Origin: an uncultured Pirellulaceae bacterium
Lineage (GTDB): Bacteria; Planctomycetota; Planctomycetia; Pirellulales; Pirellulaceae
Length of the DNA: 64,000 bases
Direction of reading: 5' to 3'
NCBI GenBank assembly: GCA_937944405.1
Contig: CALDYR010000023.1
Location: forward strand, 1 to 64,000
Shown: one piece after another, positions 55,632 through 64,000 of the stretch
Layout of the letters: every line of letters begins with the position of its first letter
Numbering within the stretch: the first letter of the stretch is position 1
Made by a program: the position numbers and the translations under genes
The notes under the pieces: model-generated
The model's input: only the letters and a program-made list of their open reading frames with translations
Told to the model about the DNA's origin: nothing
Database searches by the model: none

Positions 55632-56963
55632 TTATCGCTTCATTACTCTGTAAAGCAGTAGGCCGCTGGAAATTGCTGCAGCGAAACCGATCAGCTGTGC
55701 AGGTCGATGGATGACCGACACCGCCGCCAGAGCCAATGTTGAGAAGACATAAACAGCCGCGATCAACAACACCTGCGTGCAGTAAGGTCGCGAACCTTGT
55801 ATTTTACCGGTCCAGAAAACGGACGCGACAGTACACGCTGCGGTCACCGACAACGTAAAACCTAAATGGTCCAGCAACGATCTTAAAGATGCGAAGTACA
55901 AAACCACCGATGCGAGAATCGCTTGCATCCATAGCGCTGCGTGGGGAGGGGGGGACGATCGGGAATTCGCCTGGCCCAGCAGGACAGGGAATAAACCGTC
56001 CTCCGCCATCTTTGCATAGACGCGCGGTCCCGCCATCACCATCGACGACACCGAACTTAAAAGTGATACGCAAACGATGATTCGAACCAGCATCGCCAAT
56101 GACGGCCCTCCGATCGCGTTGGCCGCTGCGGCGGCGATGTTCGGCACGCCGTCGATCGCAGACCGATCGGGGCCAAACAGAAAAATGTAATTCAAAATCA
56201 AATACAATGTTGAAACGGTTAGGGTGCCTATCAGCAACGCCAGTGGCACGTTTCTTTCTGGCTGTTTTACTTCACCGGCAACGTAAATCGCAGCATTAAA
56301 TCCGCTGAAGCTGAGTGAGATCCACACCAGCGTTGAAGCAAACGTGAAAATCGAAAACGGGGTTGTTGAAGGATTCGGTTTAGGGGCCATGCGAAGACCA
56401 TCCCAACCCGCCGGGAAGTAAGCGACCGCAAACCCGATAAACCCAATCAACAAAAACAATTTTGCTGTCACCACCCAGTTTTGAGCAGCGATTCCCACCT
56501 TCACGACAGCCCAGTGAAGCCCGGCGCAAGCCATGATGACCCCAATCCCAACCGCCCCTTCTGCAAGCCAGTCTGGTCGAAGGGAAGCGGGTATCGCATA
56601 CGATTCTAGTGCCGCGGCGGCAAACGCGATTGCACCGGTGAACCCCGCCAGCAACGAAACCCAACCGGCAAGAAACCCTGCCACGGGATGGACGAAGCGA
56701 CTGAGAAACAGATACTCGCCACCGGATTGGGTCAGCTGCCGAGCCAGTTGGCCGTAGCTGATCGCGCCGCACAAGGCAACGACAGCGCCAACCGCCCACG
56801 CTGCCATTACCATCCATCGGTCGCCGAGCGCGTTGAGCGAAAAACCGCTGGTTGTGAAAATTCCAGCACCAACCATGTTGGCAACGACCAAAAAAATGGC
56901 TGATCCAAGACCAAACGGTTTGTTGAAGCTTCGGTCTTGTGCGGTCAAGTTATCGTTGGACAA
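55632..56963 (-). CDS. APC-family amino acid permease
   Basis: 443-residue inner membrane transporter with 11-12 hydrophobic segments and the APC hallmark in the first: IFLVVANMVGAGIFTTSG, followed by YGQLARQLTQSGGEYLFLSRF. These are the substrate-binding backbone of amino acid/polyamine permeases. The start is a TTG (56963) since no ATG precedes the conserved segment. The specific substrate is not clear. It reads toward a 280-base gap that separates it from the efflux lipoprotein. Confidence 0.9.
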   Translation of the reverse strand: MSNDNLTAQDRSFNKPFGLGSAIFLVVANMVGAGIFTTSGFSLNALGDRWMVMAAWAVGAVVALCGAISYGQLARQLTQSGGEYLFLSRFVHPVAGFLAGWVSLLAGFTGAIAFAAAALESYAIPASLRPDWLAEGAVGIGVIMACAGLHWAVVKVGIAAQNWVVTAKLFLLIGFIGFAVAYFPAGWDGLRMAPKPNPSTTPFSIFTFASTLVWISLSFSGFNAAIYVAGEVKQPERNVPLALLIGTLTVSTLYLILNYIFLFGPDRSAIDGVPNIAAAAANAIGGPSLAMLVRIIVCVSLLSSVSSMVMAGPRVYAKMAEDGLFPVLLGQANSRSSPPPHAALWMQAILASVVLYFASLRSLLDHLGFTLSVTAACTVASVFWTGKIQGSRPYCTQVLLIAAVYVFSTLALAAVSVIHRPAQLIGFAAAISSGLLLYRVMKR

Positions 56964-57130
56964 AACGTTGTTGCGCTGCCGCCCCTATTTACGTAGCGGA
57001 TACAACGCCGGCAGGAATTCAAAACACTTACAACACTCTAAGTGCTTTCAAAATATCGGGGTAGGGCGAAACGGGCGAAATCCAGGCCGATTGAAAAATT
57101 CACCAACGCGAACTTGAGTTTGTCTATTGT

Positions 57131-58072
57131 TCAAAACGCCAACAAAACGGCTCGATCCACGCGCCCTTTTTTCGTGAATGGGATCGCAACAACACCCTTG
57201 AAGCCACCACATAGCGCCTCTTCATCGATCAAACAACAGCTTCCGCATGCGGCCATCTGGTCCACCGCCGTCTGTTGCCAGTCGATGTCGTCGTCTTCTT
57301 GAGAACTATTTTCGATCGAAGTGACGGTGATTGGGGGAAAGGGAGCGTCGTCTTCAGGAAGTGCGGCATCGACCTTCAACACCGCAGCATAGTTTGCAAG
57401 CGGGATCGACTGCGATGACATCAGCAACAAAATCGATTCCGGATACCCGTAGGAACGGCTGATCGGAAGCCCCACAACCGACGTCAGCGCCGCCCGGTCG
57501 CGGTCAAAGGAGCGAATGAAATTCGGATTGGTTCCGGGATCGCTGAGCATCTTAGGTACGCCAAATTTCCAGCAATATCCGGGCAGTCCGGCCCCCTTGG
57601 GAAACCTCACGTGCTGGCTCATGTACTCAAATGAATCCAAACCTCGATAGATGGAACCGCTGACCGACAGTTCATCACGATCGTCTCGAGTCCAAATTTC
57701 TGCCGCACCGTCCCCGTCAACCAGTCCTACGGCGATTACGTTAATCAGACGGTCTTCCAAGTAGACTGGAAAGGCCAGCATCGCGGTGACCGGCACGCCT
57801 GATTGGTCACGCACGCGCTGCAAATCGGTCGAAGGTAAGTCTTGAAAGATCACTGGCGACCGTTGTTTGACAGCGCTTCCGATCAACCCCTCTCCAAGTT
57901 GGAAGGTTGTGATCTGGGGAGTCAGTGCGCGTAGGCAATCCGCGTCAACCACTCTGGCGGATTCAAGAACAACGCTTCCGTCGTTCCCGGGCACCCAAAT
58001 TTCAATGTAACGAATGAGGCAGTTGGTTGTGGCGGTCATCGATGGAGGATGGTCCTGTGTGGCGGTGGTCAT
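57131..58072 (-). CDS. GAF-domain protein next to the nitrate-type transporter
   Basis: 313 residues with two GAF-like regions. One spans about residues 25-130 (TFQLGEGLIGSAVKQRSPVIFQDLP, VTAMLAFPVYLEDRLINVIAVGL), the other about 150-250 (PKGAGLPGYCWKFGVPKMLSD, TSVVGLPISRSYGYPESILLL). It lacks a DNA-binding domain or a histidine kinase, so it may be a small-molecule sensor. A Cys pair, ACGSCC, near residue 278 may bind a metal. It is the fifth gene of the minus-strand nrt operon, 105 bases after nrtD, so a link to nitrogen sensing is an inference. Function not known. Confidence 0.75.
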   Translation of the reverse strand: MTTATQDHPPSMTATTNCLIRYIEIWVPGNDGSVVLESARVVDADCLRALTPQITTFQLGEGLIGSAVKQRSPVIFQDLPSTDLQRVRDQSGVPVTAMLAFPVYLEDRLINVIAVGLVDGDGAAEIWTRDDRDELSVSGSIYRGLDSFEYMSQHVRFPKGAGLPGYCWKFGVPKMLSDPGTNPNFIRSFDRDRAALTSVVGLPISRSYGYPESILLLMSSQSIPLANYAAVLKVDAALPEDDAPFPPITVTSIENSSQEDDDIDWQQTAVDQMAACGSCCLIDEEALCGGFKGVVAIPFTKKGRVDRAVLLAF

Positions 58073-58177
58073 CGTTTTAATTTTCGATCGGTAATGAAAT
58101 GGAAAGCACTACGTTTTGATCTCCGTGAAAAACGGGTTGAGCTTTTTTGGTGCAAACGATTGACGCAGTTTTCTGGT

Positions 58178-59050
58178 TTAAACACGAGTCACTTGTTGAT
58201 CAGTCGCAGAGTCGGCAGCGTTGAGTCGCTGTTTGACCTCTGCGACGTGCGAGTCCTTGGCACGCTCTTGTTTTTCCAGGAACGATATCAGTGCGAATCG
58301 AAAGTCGTAGTAATGTGGGTCATCCAAAACGTCTTGCCGAAGTCGAGGCCTTTGGAAGGGCACGTCTAAAATTTGCCCGACGGTGGCTTCGGGACCGTTT
58401 GTCATCATGCAGATTCGGTCCGACATGTAAATCGCTTCGTCTACATCGTGAGTAATGACCATGGTGGTGATACGTTCGCGATCGAGAATGTCCAAGATCA
58501 CGTCTTGGAGATCCATTCTTGTCAGCGAATCCAGTCGTCCGAAAGGTTCGTCCAGTAACAGCACTTGCGGTTTCAGCGCGATCGCGCGGGCGATTCCAAC
58601 GCGCTGTTGCATACCGCCGGACATCTCGCGCGGGAATCGCTTCATGGAATCCGCGAGACCTACTAAATTCAAATAGTACTCACATATTTCCTTGCGTTGT
58701 TGTTTTGATCCGTGCGGATAACACTGTTTCACCCCCAGCATCACATTGTCATACGTTGACATCCACGGTAACAAACAGGGTGACTGAAACACAACGGCTC
58801 TATCGGGACCGGGGCCAGATACCTCACGTCCTTGAACCGCCAGCGACCCCGAACTGATCGGGTTAAGCCCCGCAACCATCGTCAGGACAGTTGATTTACC
58901 GCAACCTGAATGACCGATGACTGAAACAATTTCTCCTTTCCTTAAAATCATATTGAAGTCTTTAACGACCTCAATGTCGTGTCCAAAAGGATTAGGATAC
59001 GCTTTGGTCAGATTTGCAATTTCCACATAGCGCGAGTCATGCCTATTCAT
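58178..59050 (-). CDS. nrtD: Nitrate-type ABC transporter ATP-binding protein (NrtD-like)
   Basis: 290 residues from the ATG at 59050, which has AGGAG at 6-base spacing and lies inside the end of nrtC (8-base overlap). It shows all ABC motifs: Walker [11 protein letters not shown]-loop [10 protein letters not shown], signature [17 protein letters not shown], Walker [13 protein letters not shown], and H-loop [10 protein letters not shown]. It is the second ATPase, 290 residues, about the length of NrtD in cyanobacteria. The substrate could be nitrate, nitrite, bicarbonate or sulfonate; nitrate is likeliest given the neighbours. Confidence 0.88.
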   Translation of the reverse strand: MNRHDSRYVEIANLTKAYPNPFGHDIEVVKDFNMILRKGEIVSVIGHSGCGKSTVLTMVAGLNPISSGSLAVQGREVSGPGPDRAVVFQSPCLLPWMSTYDNVMLGVKQCYPHGSKQQRKEICEYYLNLVGLADSMKRFPREMSGGMQQRVGIARAIALKPQVLLLDEPFGRLDSLTRMDLQDVILDILDRERITTMVITHDVDEAIYMSDRICMMTNGPEATVGQILDVPFQRPRLRQDVLDDPHYYDFRFALISFLEKQERAKDSHVAEVKQRLNAADSATDQQVTRV

Positions 59051-60008
59051 TGCCTGCTCCTGCGGATATGAGCTTTGATGATTCTTCACTGTCCTCCAAC
59101 GTGCCAGGGAGGTTGGCTACCGGTTCCGACACCAGCAGTTCCTTCCGGGGTTGGTTGCCAAGTGAAAGAAAGTCGACCGGTTGCAGAGCAGGCAGGGGGA
59201 GGTTAGCGCCGGTTCGGAGTTTCTTTGCTTCCGCGTTAATGCCGACCATGTATTTCGTCACGGTGTTCCGTAGTCGAATAAAATCGGGATTGAAATTCAA
59301 CGTCGTTCGGTCGCGCGGTCGATCGAGTTTGACTTCAAACGATTCCCCCAACGTCGCGTTAGGGCCGGGCGTCAGAGCGACGATTCGATCCGCCATCAAA
59401 ACGGCTTCGTCTACGTCGTTGGTGATCATGACAACGGTGCGTCGGTCGACCTCCCAGATGCGAATGATTTCATCTTGAAGATTGGCCCGTGTCAGTGCGT
59501 CAAGAGCGCTGAGGGGTTCATCCAATAGTAACACCTCCGGTTTCATCGAAAGCGTTCGGGCTAGAGAGAGCCGTTGGCGCATGCCCCCGGACAACTCTTG
59601 TGGCTTCTTCCATTCCGACCCTGATAGCGAAACCATATCAATGTATCCCTCGATGTAGTCCTTGCGCTGGCTAGCGGACATTTCGGGAAAGACTCTTTTG
59701 ACTGCCAGTTCGATGTTGCCGTAAACCGATAACCACGGCAACAACGAGTAATTTTGGAACAGGATGCCGCGTGCAGGTCCCGGTTCAGTGACAATTTCGC
59801 CGTTCATGTAAACGGCCCCTTGGGAGGCCGGTTGAATACCCGCCAGCAGATTCATCAAGGTTGATTTTCCGCTGCCCGAGAATCCAATGATGGCCACAAA
59901 TTCATTGGGTTTGACTTTTAAATTGATCTTTGACAATACTTCGACGCGCTGGCTTGGTGGTCCAAACCCCACGTCGACGTTGTCGATCTCCATTGCAAAT
60001 TCACTCAT
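59043..60008 (-). CDS. nrtC: Nitrate-type ABC transporter ATP-binding protein (NrtC-like, no regulatory domain)
   Basis: 321 residues. The ATG at 60008 has GGAAG before it; the track begins at a TTG. Walker A is GFSGSGKST, the Q-loop [11 protein letters not shown], the signature [15 protein letters not shown], and Walker [13 protein letters not shown]. In cyanobacteria NrtC carries a C-terminal NrtA-like regulatory domain of about 400 residues. Here only a roughly 65-residue tail follows the ATPase ([18 protein letters not shown]), so the regulatory domain is absent. Its place in the operon, second ATPase partner, fits nrtB and nrtD. Confidence 0.86.
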   Translation of the reverse strand: MSEFAMEIDNVDVGFGPPSQRVEVLSKINLKVKPNEFVAIIGFSGSGKSTLMNLLAGIQPASQGAVYMNGEIVTEPGPARGILFQNYSLLPWLSVYGNIELAVKRVFPEMSASQRKDYIEGYIDMVSLSGSEWKKPQELSGGMRQRLSLARTLSMKPEVLLLDEPLSALDALTRANLQDEIIRIWEVDRRTVVMITNDVDEAVLMADRIVALTPGPNATLGESFEVKLDRPRDRTTLNFNPDFIRLRNTVTKYMVGINAEAKKLRTGANLPLPALQPVDFLSLGNQPRKELLVSEPVANLPGTLEDSEESSKLISAGAGNE

Positions 60009-60074
60009 TGATTCTTCCAAAAAAGGTGGTCTGTTTTTTCAGCATGGCTACCGCGACAATCGGTCTTATGTGAC

Positions 60075-61709
60075 CTACACAACGGCGGTTCCATCATCGA
60101 ATGAAACGGATCGCTGTAATATGATCATCATGCGGTCGAGAAAGAAACCGATGATTCCAACCACAAAGCAAGCGAAAATAATGTTTGCAAAAGATGTGGA
60201 GGCTCCGTTTTGATACTGGTCCCAAACGTACTTGCCCAATCCCTCAGAACCGGAAAGAGCTTCGGCGGCGATCAGGACCATCCAGCCAACTCCCAATGAA
60301 ATCCGCAGTCCAGCAAACACCAACGGCAACGACGAAGGGATAATGATTTTCGTCAGTCGTTGCCACAGACCGAGCTTCAAAACCTTGGCGACGTTAAGAT
60401 GATCTTGTTCGATTGAAGAAACACCTAGGGCGGTGTTCACCAGCGCTGGCCAGAGGGCGCACATGGCGACCGTGCAAGCCGAATAGACCATCGCAGGGTT
60501 CACCTTCAGTCCGCAGATCCACGGGATTTGCCCCATCATAACGAAAAAGGGATGGCTCTCAGGATTTGGAAAGAACGCTCCGACAACGATCTGAAAAATC
60601 AGCAGCCAAACGACTGGCGAAACCGGTTTGAAGATCGAAATGATCGGAGTCAGGCAAGCCATAACGACGCGATTCAACCCACACATGATACCGATAGGAA
60701 TCGCGACAACAGCCGCCATGATGAAACCAACGAACACCGTGAATAGACTTCGCCAAACCTGGAACCAAATCGTTGTGCCGCGCGGGTAAGATTGCTCGCT
60801 AATACGTTGAACTTTTTCTTTGGCTCGAACGATGGACTTCGCGGCGGCTAAAAGAGTTGCTGGTTTCTCCGCTGATTTCAGTTTCTCTTCTTTTTCAGCC
60901 AGCGCTGCTTCGGCGGCGGCAACTTTCGCGCTACGATTGCTGGTGCGGAGATAATCCAACCGCTTATTTAAATGAGCAATTTCGATTGATAACGCGCTGT
61001 ATTGCGTTTGAGTACGTTTGAGGGCTTTGGGAGGATTGCTTTGGACGTCCGAGATCAGTTCCTTGATCACTTTTTCTTCCGATTTCGCTTCGTCATTAAG
61101 CACTGCGTCTTTCTGGAGCAGTTCAGTCAATTGTGCTTCGGTGGCTTCCCCGGCAACAATTTTCTCCGATAGTGTTTTGATTTCTTCTTTGCGAAGTTTC
61201 GCGGCCTGTCGGTTGGCTGATTTCAATTCTGCCATGCGTTGATTGAGCGGTGCTAGATTTTGATCGATTTCAGATTTGACGGCAGATTGAACTTCGGCCA
61301 ATTTGTTCTTCAGTCCGATCTCTTGGGCCTGTTTGTCCTTGAGTAATGCTTCCACGGCAGCAATTCGACGTTCGCGATTTTCTCCGGTGGCCTCAAAGTC
61401 ACCTTCCTTTTCGTTTTCACGATCGTGCAGCGTATCGTTAATGGTGTAAGCATTAAAAACTTGGATAGGATCTGGCACACGTCCGGCTTTCGTTTTGTGG
61501 CGCGGCGCGATCACGGCCCAAGCGGTAATACAACAGGCCACAAAAATGATGGGTACAACCATGTATCGCATGATCTCGCCGACTTGTTTCTGTGGCTCTT
61601 CACCAAATAATAGACGCACAACCGGATCAAAAACTTTGAATCCCGATAAGTCAATCGCTTTGAGCAAACGATACTTGAACGAATCCAATTTAGAATTTTC
61701 GTCTGGCAT
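60075..61709 (-). CDS. nrtB: Nitrate-type ABC permease with a large coiled-coil insertion (NrtB-like)
   Basis: 544 residues, about twice the length of a normal NrtB (about 275). A first transmembrane segment (MRYMVVPIIFVACCITAWAV, about 48-67) is followed by about 210 residues of charged heptad-type sequence (ENRERRIAAVEALLKDKQ, LRKEEIKTLSEKIV, AALAEKEEKLKSAEK) that should form a long coiled coil outside the cytoplasm. The standard permease core then begins with WRSLFTVFVGFIMAAVVAIPIGI and includes the ABC-permease EAA-type loop in ALGVSSIEQDHLNVAKVLKLG and WMVLIAAEAL. Same insertion was not recalled from characterised NrtB proteins. It precedes nrtC by 66 bases. Confidence 0.85.
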   Translation of the reverse strand: MPDENSKLDSFKYRLLKAIDLSGFKVFDPVVRLLFGEEPQKQVGEIMRYMVVPIIFVACCITAWAVIAPRHKTKAGRVPDPIQVFNAYTINDTLHDRENEKEGDFEATGENRERRIAAVEALLKDKQAQEIGLKNKLAEVQSAVKSEIDQNLAPLNQRMAELKSANRQAAKLRKEEIKTLSEKIVAGEATEAQLTELLQKDAVLNDEAKSEEKVIKELISDVQSNPPKALKRTQTQYSALSIEIAHLNKRLDYLRTSNRSAKVAAAEAALAEKEEKLKSAEKPATLLAAAKSIVRAKEKVQRISEQSYPRGTTIWFQVWRSLFTVFVGFIMAAVVAIPIGIMCGLNRVVMACLTPIISIFKPVSPVVWLLIFQIVVGAFFPNPESHPFFVMMGQIPWICGLKVNPAMVYSACTVAMCALWPALVNTALGVSSIEQDHLNVAKVLKLGLWQRLTKIIIPSSLPLVFAGLRISLGVGWMVLIAAEALSGSEGLGKYVWDQYQNGASTSFANIIFACFVVGIIGFFLDRMMIILQRSVSFDDGTAVV

Positions 61710-61804
61710 TTTCTATTTCTATTTGTAATGGTGGTTTAAAAGAGGAAAGTCCGGTCGCGATGGTCATAAAAAGCGCGCGATCGGCTGTCTTTGAATTCAA
61801 TGAA

Positions 61805-63184
61805 TCAGTCTTTGTTTCCAATCGCGTGGCTGTTGATGTATTCGATAGGCTTCTTGCCATCGTACTTAATTCCATCAATGAAATCGGTGCTTGGAGGACG
61901 GTACCCATCGGTATCCCAAGGAACGTCTTTTTCAGCGATCAGGCCGTCAGACAGCAAGCGTTTGGCAGCGTCCAGATAGACCGTTGGAAGGTAAACGCTT
62001 TTTGCGGTATCGTCGTACCATTTTGCCGGTTTAGCGTCCGGGATTTGTCCCCAACGACGCATCTGAGTGAGGAACCAAACGCCGTCGCTGTACCATGGAT
62101 AGGTACATTGATATTTAAAGAACACATTGAAGTCCGGCATCTCACGTTTGTCGGATTTTTGAAACATAAAGAATCCAGTCATCGAGTTGCGAATCACTTC
62201 GAAGTCGGCGCCGACATAGTTGGGTTGGGAGAGGATACGACAGGCTTCTTCACGGTTGATCAGTTTTCCCGATTCGTCGGTTTCGTCCAGCCACTTACCC
62301 GCCCTGATGAGGGCTTTAATGACTGCGATGTGCGTGTTAGGGTTTTCGTCGGCCCACGCTTTGGTAACGCCAAAAACCTTTTCTGGATTGTTCTTCCAGA
62401 TGTCATAATTAGTTGTTACCGGAACGCCGATGTCTTTGATGACCGCCTGCTGGTTCCACGGTTCGCCAACGCAGTATCCAGAAATGATGCCGGCTTCTAA
62501 AGTGGACGGCATTTGCGGCGGTGGAGTAACAGAGAGTTCTACCTGAGCGTTAGTGATTCCCTTGATGTCTTCTGGGGTGTACATGCCGGGATGGATGCCG
62601 GAACTGGCCAACCAATAGCGGATTTCGTAGTTGTGGGTTGACACTGGAAAAACCATTCCCATTTGCAGTTTCTCGCCACCGTCGAGTTTATCTTGAACGA
62701 CGTTGACGAGCGATTTAGCGGAAATGGGATGCTTCGGCTTAGGCGTGTCCAATTCGGGATCGTTTTCCACCATCTGTTCCCAGACATCATTACTAACGGT
62801 GATGCCGTTACCGTTGAGATCCATCGTGAACGCTGTCACGACATGTGCCTTTGTGCCGAACCCGATCGTCGCGGCCAACGGTTGGCCTGAAAGCATGTGG
62901 GCTCCGTCGAGTTCGCCGTTGATAACGTTGTCGAGCAGCTGTTTCCAGTTAGGCTGAGCGGTAAGTTCGACTTGCAGACCTTCGTCGTCGAAATAGCCTT
63001 TCTCCTTTGCAATCACCAACGGTGCGCAATCGGTTAATTTGATGAACCCAAATTTTAAGGCGTCCTTTTCGACTTCGAGTTCTGGTAAATCGTCTGGCTC
63101 AATCGCCTTGGTTGTATTTACCAAGGCCGTTGAACACAGCGTCAAGAGCATGAGAAAAAACAGCGATCTGATCGAGGCTAACAA
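61805..63184 (-). CDS. nrtA: Nitrate-type ABC substrate-binding protein (NrtA-like)
   Basis: 459 residues from a TTG at 63184 with GGAG at 7-base spacing. A signal peptide ([24 protein letters not shown]) makes it periplasmic. The mature protein shows [51 protein letters not shown] and [16 protein letters not shown], characteristic of the NrtA/CmpA family, with comparable length. It gathers nitrate, nitrite or bicarbonate and delivers it to the permease. First gene of a five-gene minus-strand operon; no lipobox, so it may be soluble. Confidence 0.9.
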   Translation of the reverse strand: MLASIRSLFFLMLLTLCSTALVNTTKAIEPDDLPELEVEKDALKFGFIKLTDCAPLVIAKEKGYFDDEGLQVELTAQPNWKQLLDNVINGELDGAHMLSGQPLAATIGFGTKAHVVTAFTMDLNGNGITVSNDVWEQMVENDPELDTPKPKHPISAKSLVNVVQDKLDGGEKLQMGMVFPVSTHNYEIRYWLASSGIHPGMYTPEDIKGITNAQVELSVTPPPQMPSTLEAGIISGYCVGEPWNQQAVIKDIGVPVTTNYDIWKNNPEKVFGVTKAWADENPNTHIAVIKALIRAGKWLDETDESGKLINREEACRILSQPNYVGADFEVIRNSMTGFFMFQKSDKREMPDFNVFFKYQCTYPWYSDGVWFLTQMRRWGQIPDAKPAKWYDDTAKSVYLPTVYLDAAKRLLSDGLIAEKDVPWDTDGYRPPSTDFIDGIKYDGKKPIEYINSHAIGNKD

Positions 63185-63729
63185 TGTGTATCTCCAAATT
63201 TTTGAGCGGGAGTGCGGTAAAATTCAACAACAAGAACCTGTTAAATTTGAAAGCAACGTCCGTACCAACCTAAAAATCTTCGGGGGAAACACCGGGATGA
63301 TCGACTGCCTTCCCCTAGCGCTGCGATAATGGCAAAACGAATGTTAAGACAAAGAGAAGGGTGCGTTTATCTTGGCGTACTGCACAAATTTTTGGCAATC
63401 ACTTAGCTTGCACGCACGACTTGCACCCACGAAAGCACGCAATCCCAGTGCTTAACGTCCAGAGGACAAACTTCCATCCATCGCTTAGTAACCGAAGGGC
63501 TGCGTGAGAGCGGGCGCGCCTTATCGAATGGCCGGCGGTTTTTAATTAACCGTTGGATACGAAACAGACCGCCTCCAGCATCGCCCATTCGATCGAAGGC
63601 CAGTAAAGTTTTGTGCCCGAGACGATTTCCGCTTTGGTGTTTGGGAGACGGGGAGCCGTTGCGGAATTTTCGATCGCCACTCAAACTAAAGGATTAGATT
63701 ACATTGATCCCTTTTCGTTGTTTGGCCCC
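63185..63729. other. 545-base intergenic region upstream of nrtA
   Basis: Holds the divergent promoters of the nrt operon (minus) and the ZIP-like gene (plus). ORF 63403-63684 (minus, 93 codons) overlaps the track's longer start of the plus-strand ZIP-like ORF and is not recognisable. No operator or RNA element could be identified with confidence. Confidence 0.35.
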
Positions 63730-64000
63730 ATGGCGCCTATTGAAATTTCCATTTGGTATGTGCTGGTCGTATCGGGCCTAACCGCCGTTTGCACGGGATT
63801 TGGGATTGTGCCGTTCCTGTTCGTGGAAAAAATCAGCGCGCGTTTCCTTGGCGTGGGCAATTCTATCGCTGCGGGGCTGATGATGGGGGCCAGCATTGGC
63901 TTGGTTGCGGAGTCTTATCAGATCAGTGCCTCGAAGCTGGTGATTGGCTTGCTGCTGGGCGGGGTCTGATCATCGTGACGCGATTTGTGCTTCCGGCTTG
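63730..64000 (+). CDS. ZIP-like metal transporter, partial, with a probable 1-base deletion near 63960
   Basis: From the ATG at 63730 the first 80 codons give two to three hydrophobic segments: IWYVLVVSGLTAVCTGFGIVPFLFVEK and GVGNSIAAGLMMGASIGLVAES, in the pattern of the ZIP (zinc-iron permease) family, then VIGLLLGGV and a TGA at 63967. One base added to the G run at about 63957-63962 would read GLIIVTRFVLPA on to the window end. The gene is therefore truncated by an indel, real or from sequencing, and continues past the window. Identity is weak because the part seen is short. Confidence 0.5.

Noticed and set aside
63403-63684. 93-codon ORF on the minus strand upstream of the ZIP-like gene
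   Set aside because: No recognised motif, in a divergent promoter region; kept as non-coding.
1-64000. CRISPR array, rRNA or complete prophage
   Set aside because: No regularly spaced direct repeats, no conserved rRNA core and no phage structural genes were seen. The only direct repeats were the short ones reported.

Overview
The window looks like a piece of a planctomycete chromosome, most likely a Pirellulales/Rhodopirellula-type bacterium. This rests on gene content rather than a marker gene: a lipoprotein with a DUF1559-type tail, a PEP-CTERM secreted protein, a fused membrane/spermidine-synthase protein, a large HExGHxLGLRHNF metalloprotease, loosely packed genes, weak or absent Shine-Dalgarno sequences and several TTG starts. 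No rRNA, CRISPR array or intact mobile element was seen.

Layout. 1-4050 is decayed DNA: a sugar-nucleotidyltransferase-type gene broken by at least seven lesions, an intact apt, and a dead IS256/mutator transposase. 4.1-9.5 kb carries rlmN, rimI, a membrane glycosyltransferase and a B12-type radical SAM enzyme. 9.8-18.8 kb carries a membrane protein with a thioredoxin-like tail, a DUF1559-type lipoprotein, a MATE exporter, a metallophosphoesterase, a glutamine amidotransferase-like protein without its cysteine, and a FabH-like ketosynthase. 18.8-21.4 kb holds a CydB remnant, a PEP-CTERM protein and a strong terminator. 21.4-25.4 kb holds the metalloprotease and an HU protein. 25.6-32.4 kb is a tight minus-strand operon: trpS, acpS, a FAD/Fe-S oxidoreductase, moaD, moaE, moaA and a YkgJ-like protein. 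A tRNA-like element lies just upstream of it at 32609-32679. 32.8-38.6 kb holds PPK2, two divergent photolyase-family genes, a methionine sulfoxide reductase gene and fxsA. 38.9-42.3 kb holds an intact HtrA protease followed by a paralogue with all three catalytic residues replaced. 42.8-46.6 kb holds an alpha-oxoamine synthase overlapping a GNAT protein, then dinB. 46.7-55.4 kb holds the MFS/spermidine synthase fusion and a heavy-metal RND locus with a frameshifted adaptor. 55.6-64 kb holds an APC permease, a nitrate-type ABC operon (nrtABCD order plus a GAF protein), and the start of a ZIP-like transporter.

The most striking observation is msrA at 37055-37717. It reads through as a complete 220-residue MsrA except for one in-frame TGA exactly at the catalytic cysteine (G-C-F-W becomes G-TGA-F-W), with a GC-rich hairpin directly downstream. 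The protein has no other cysteine. A selenocysteine-containing MsrA is the leading hypothesis; the alternative is a nonsense mutation. Other genes in this window use TGA as an ordinary stop, so it is not a reassigned code.

The second theme is proteins that keep their fold but lose their active site: the dead HtrA paralogue, the amidotransferase, the thioredoxin-like domain and a PhrB-type photolyase lacking the usual Fe-S cysteines. Several lesions (RND adaptor, ZIP-like gene) are single-base shifts that could be sequencing errors; those in the left-end pseudogene, the transposase and CydB look like genuine decay. The molybdenum-cofactor genes and the nitrate-type transporter would fit a nitrate-assimilating lifestyle, but no nitrate reductase is in the window.
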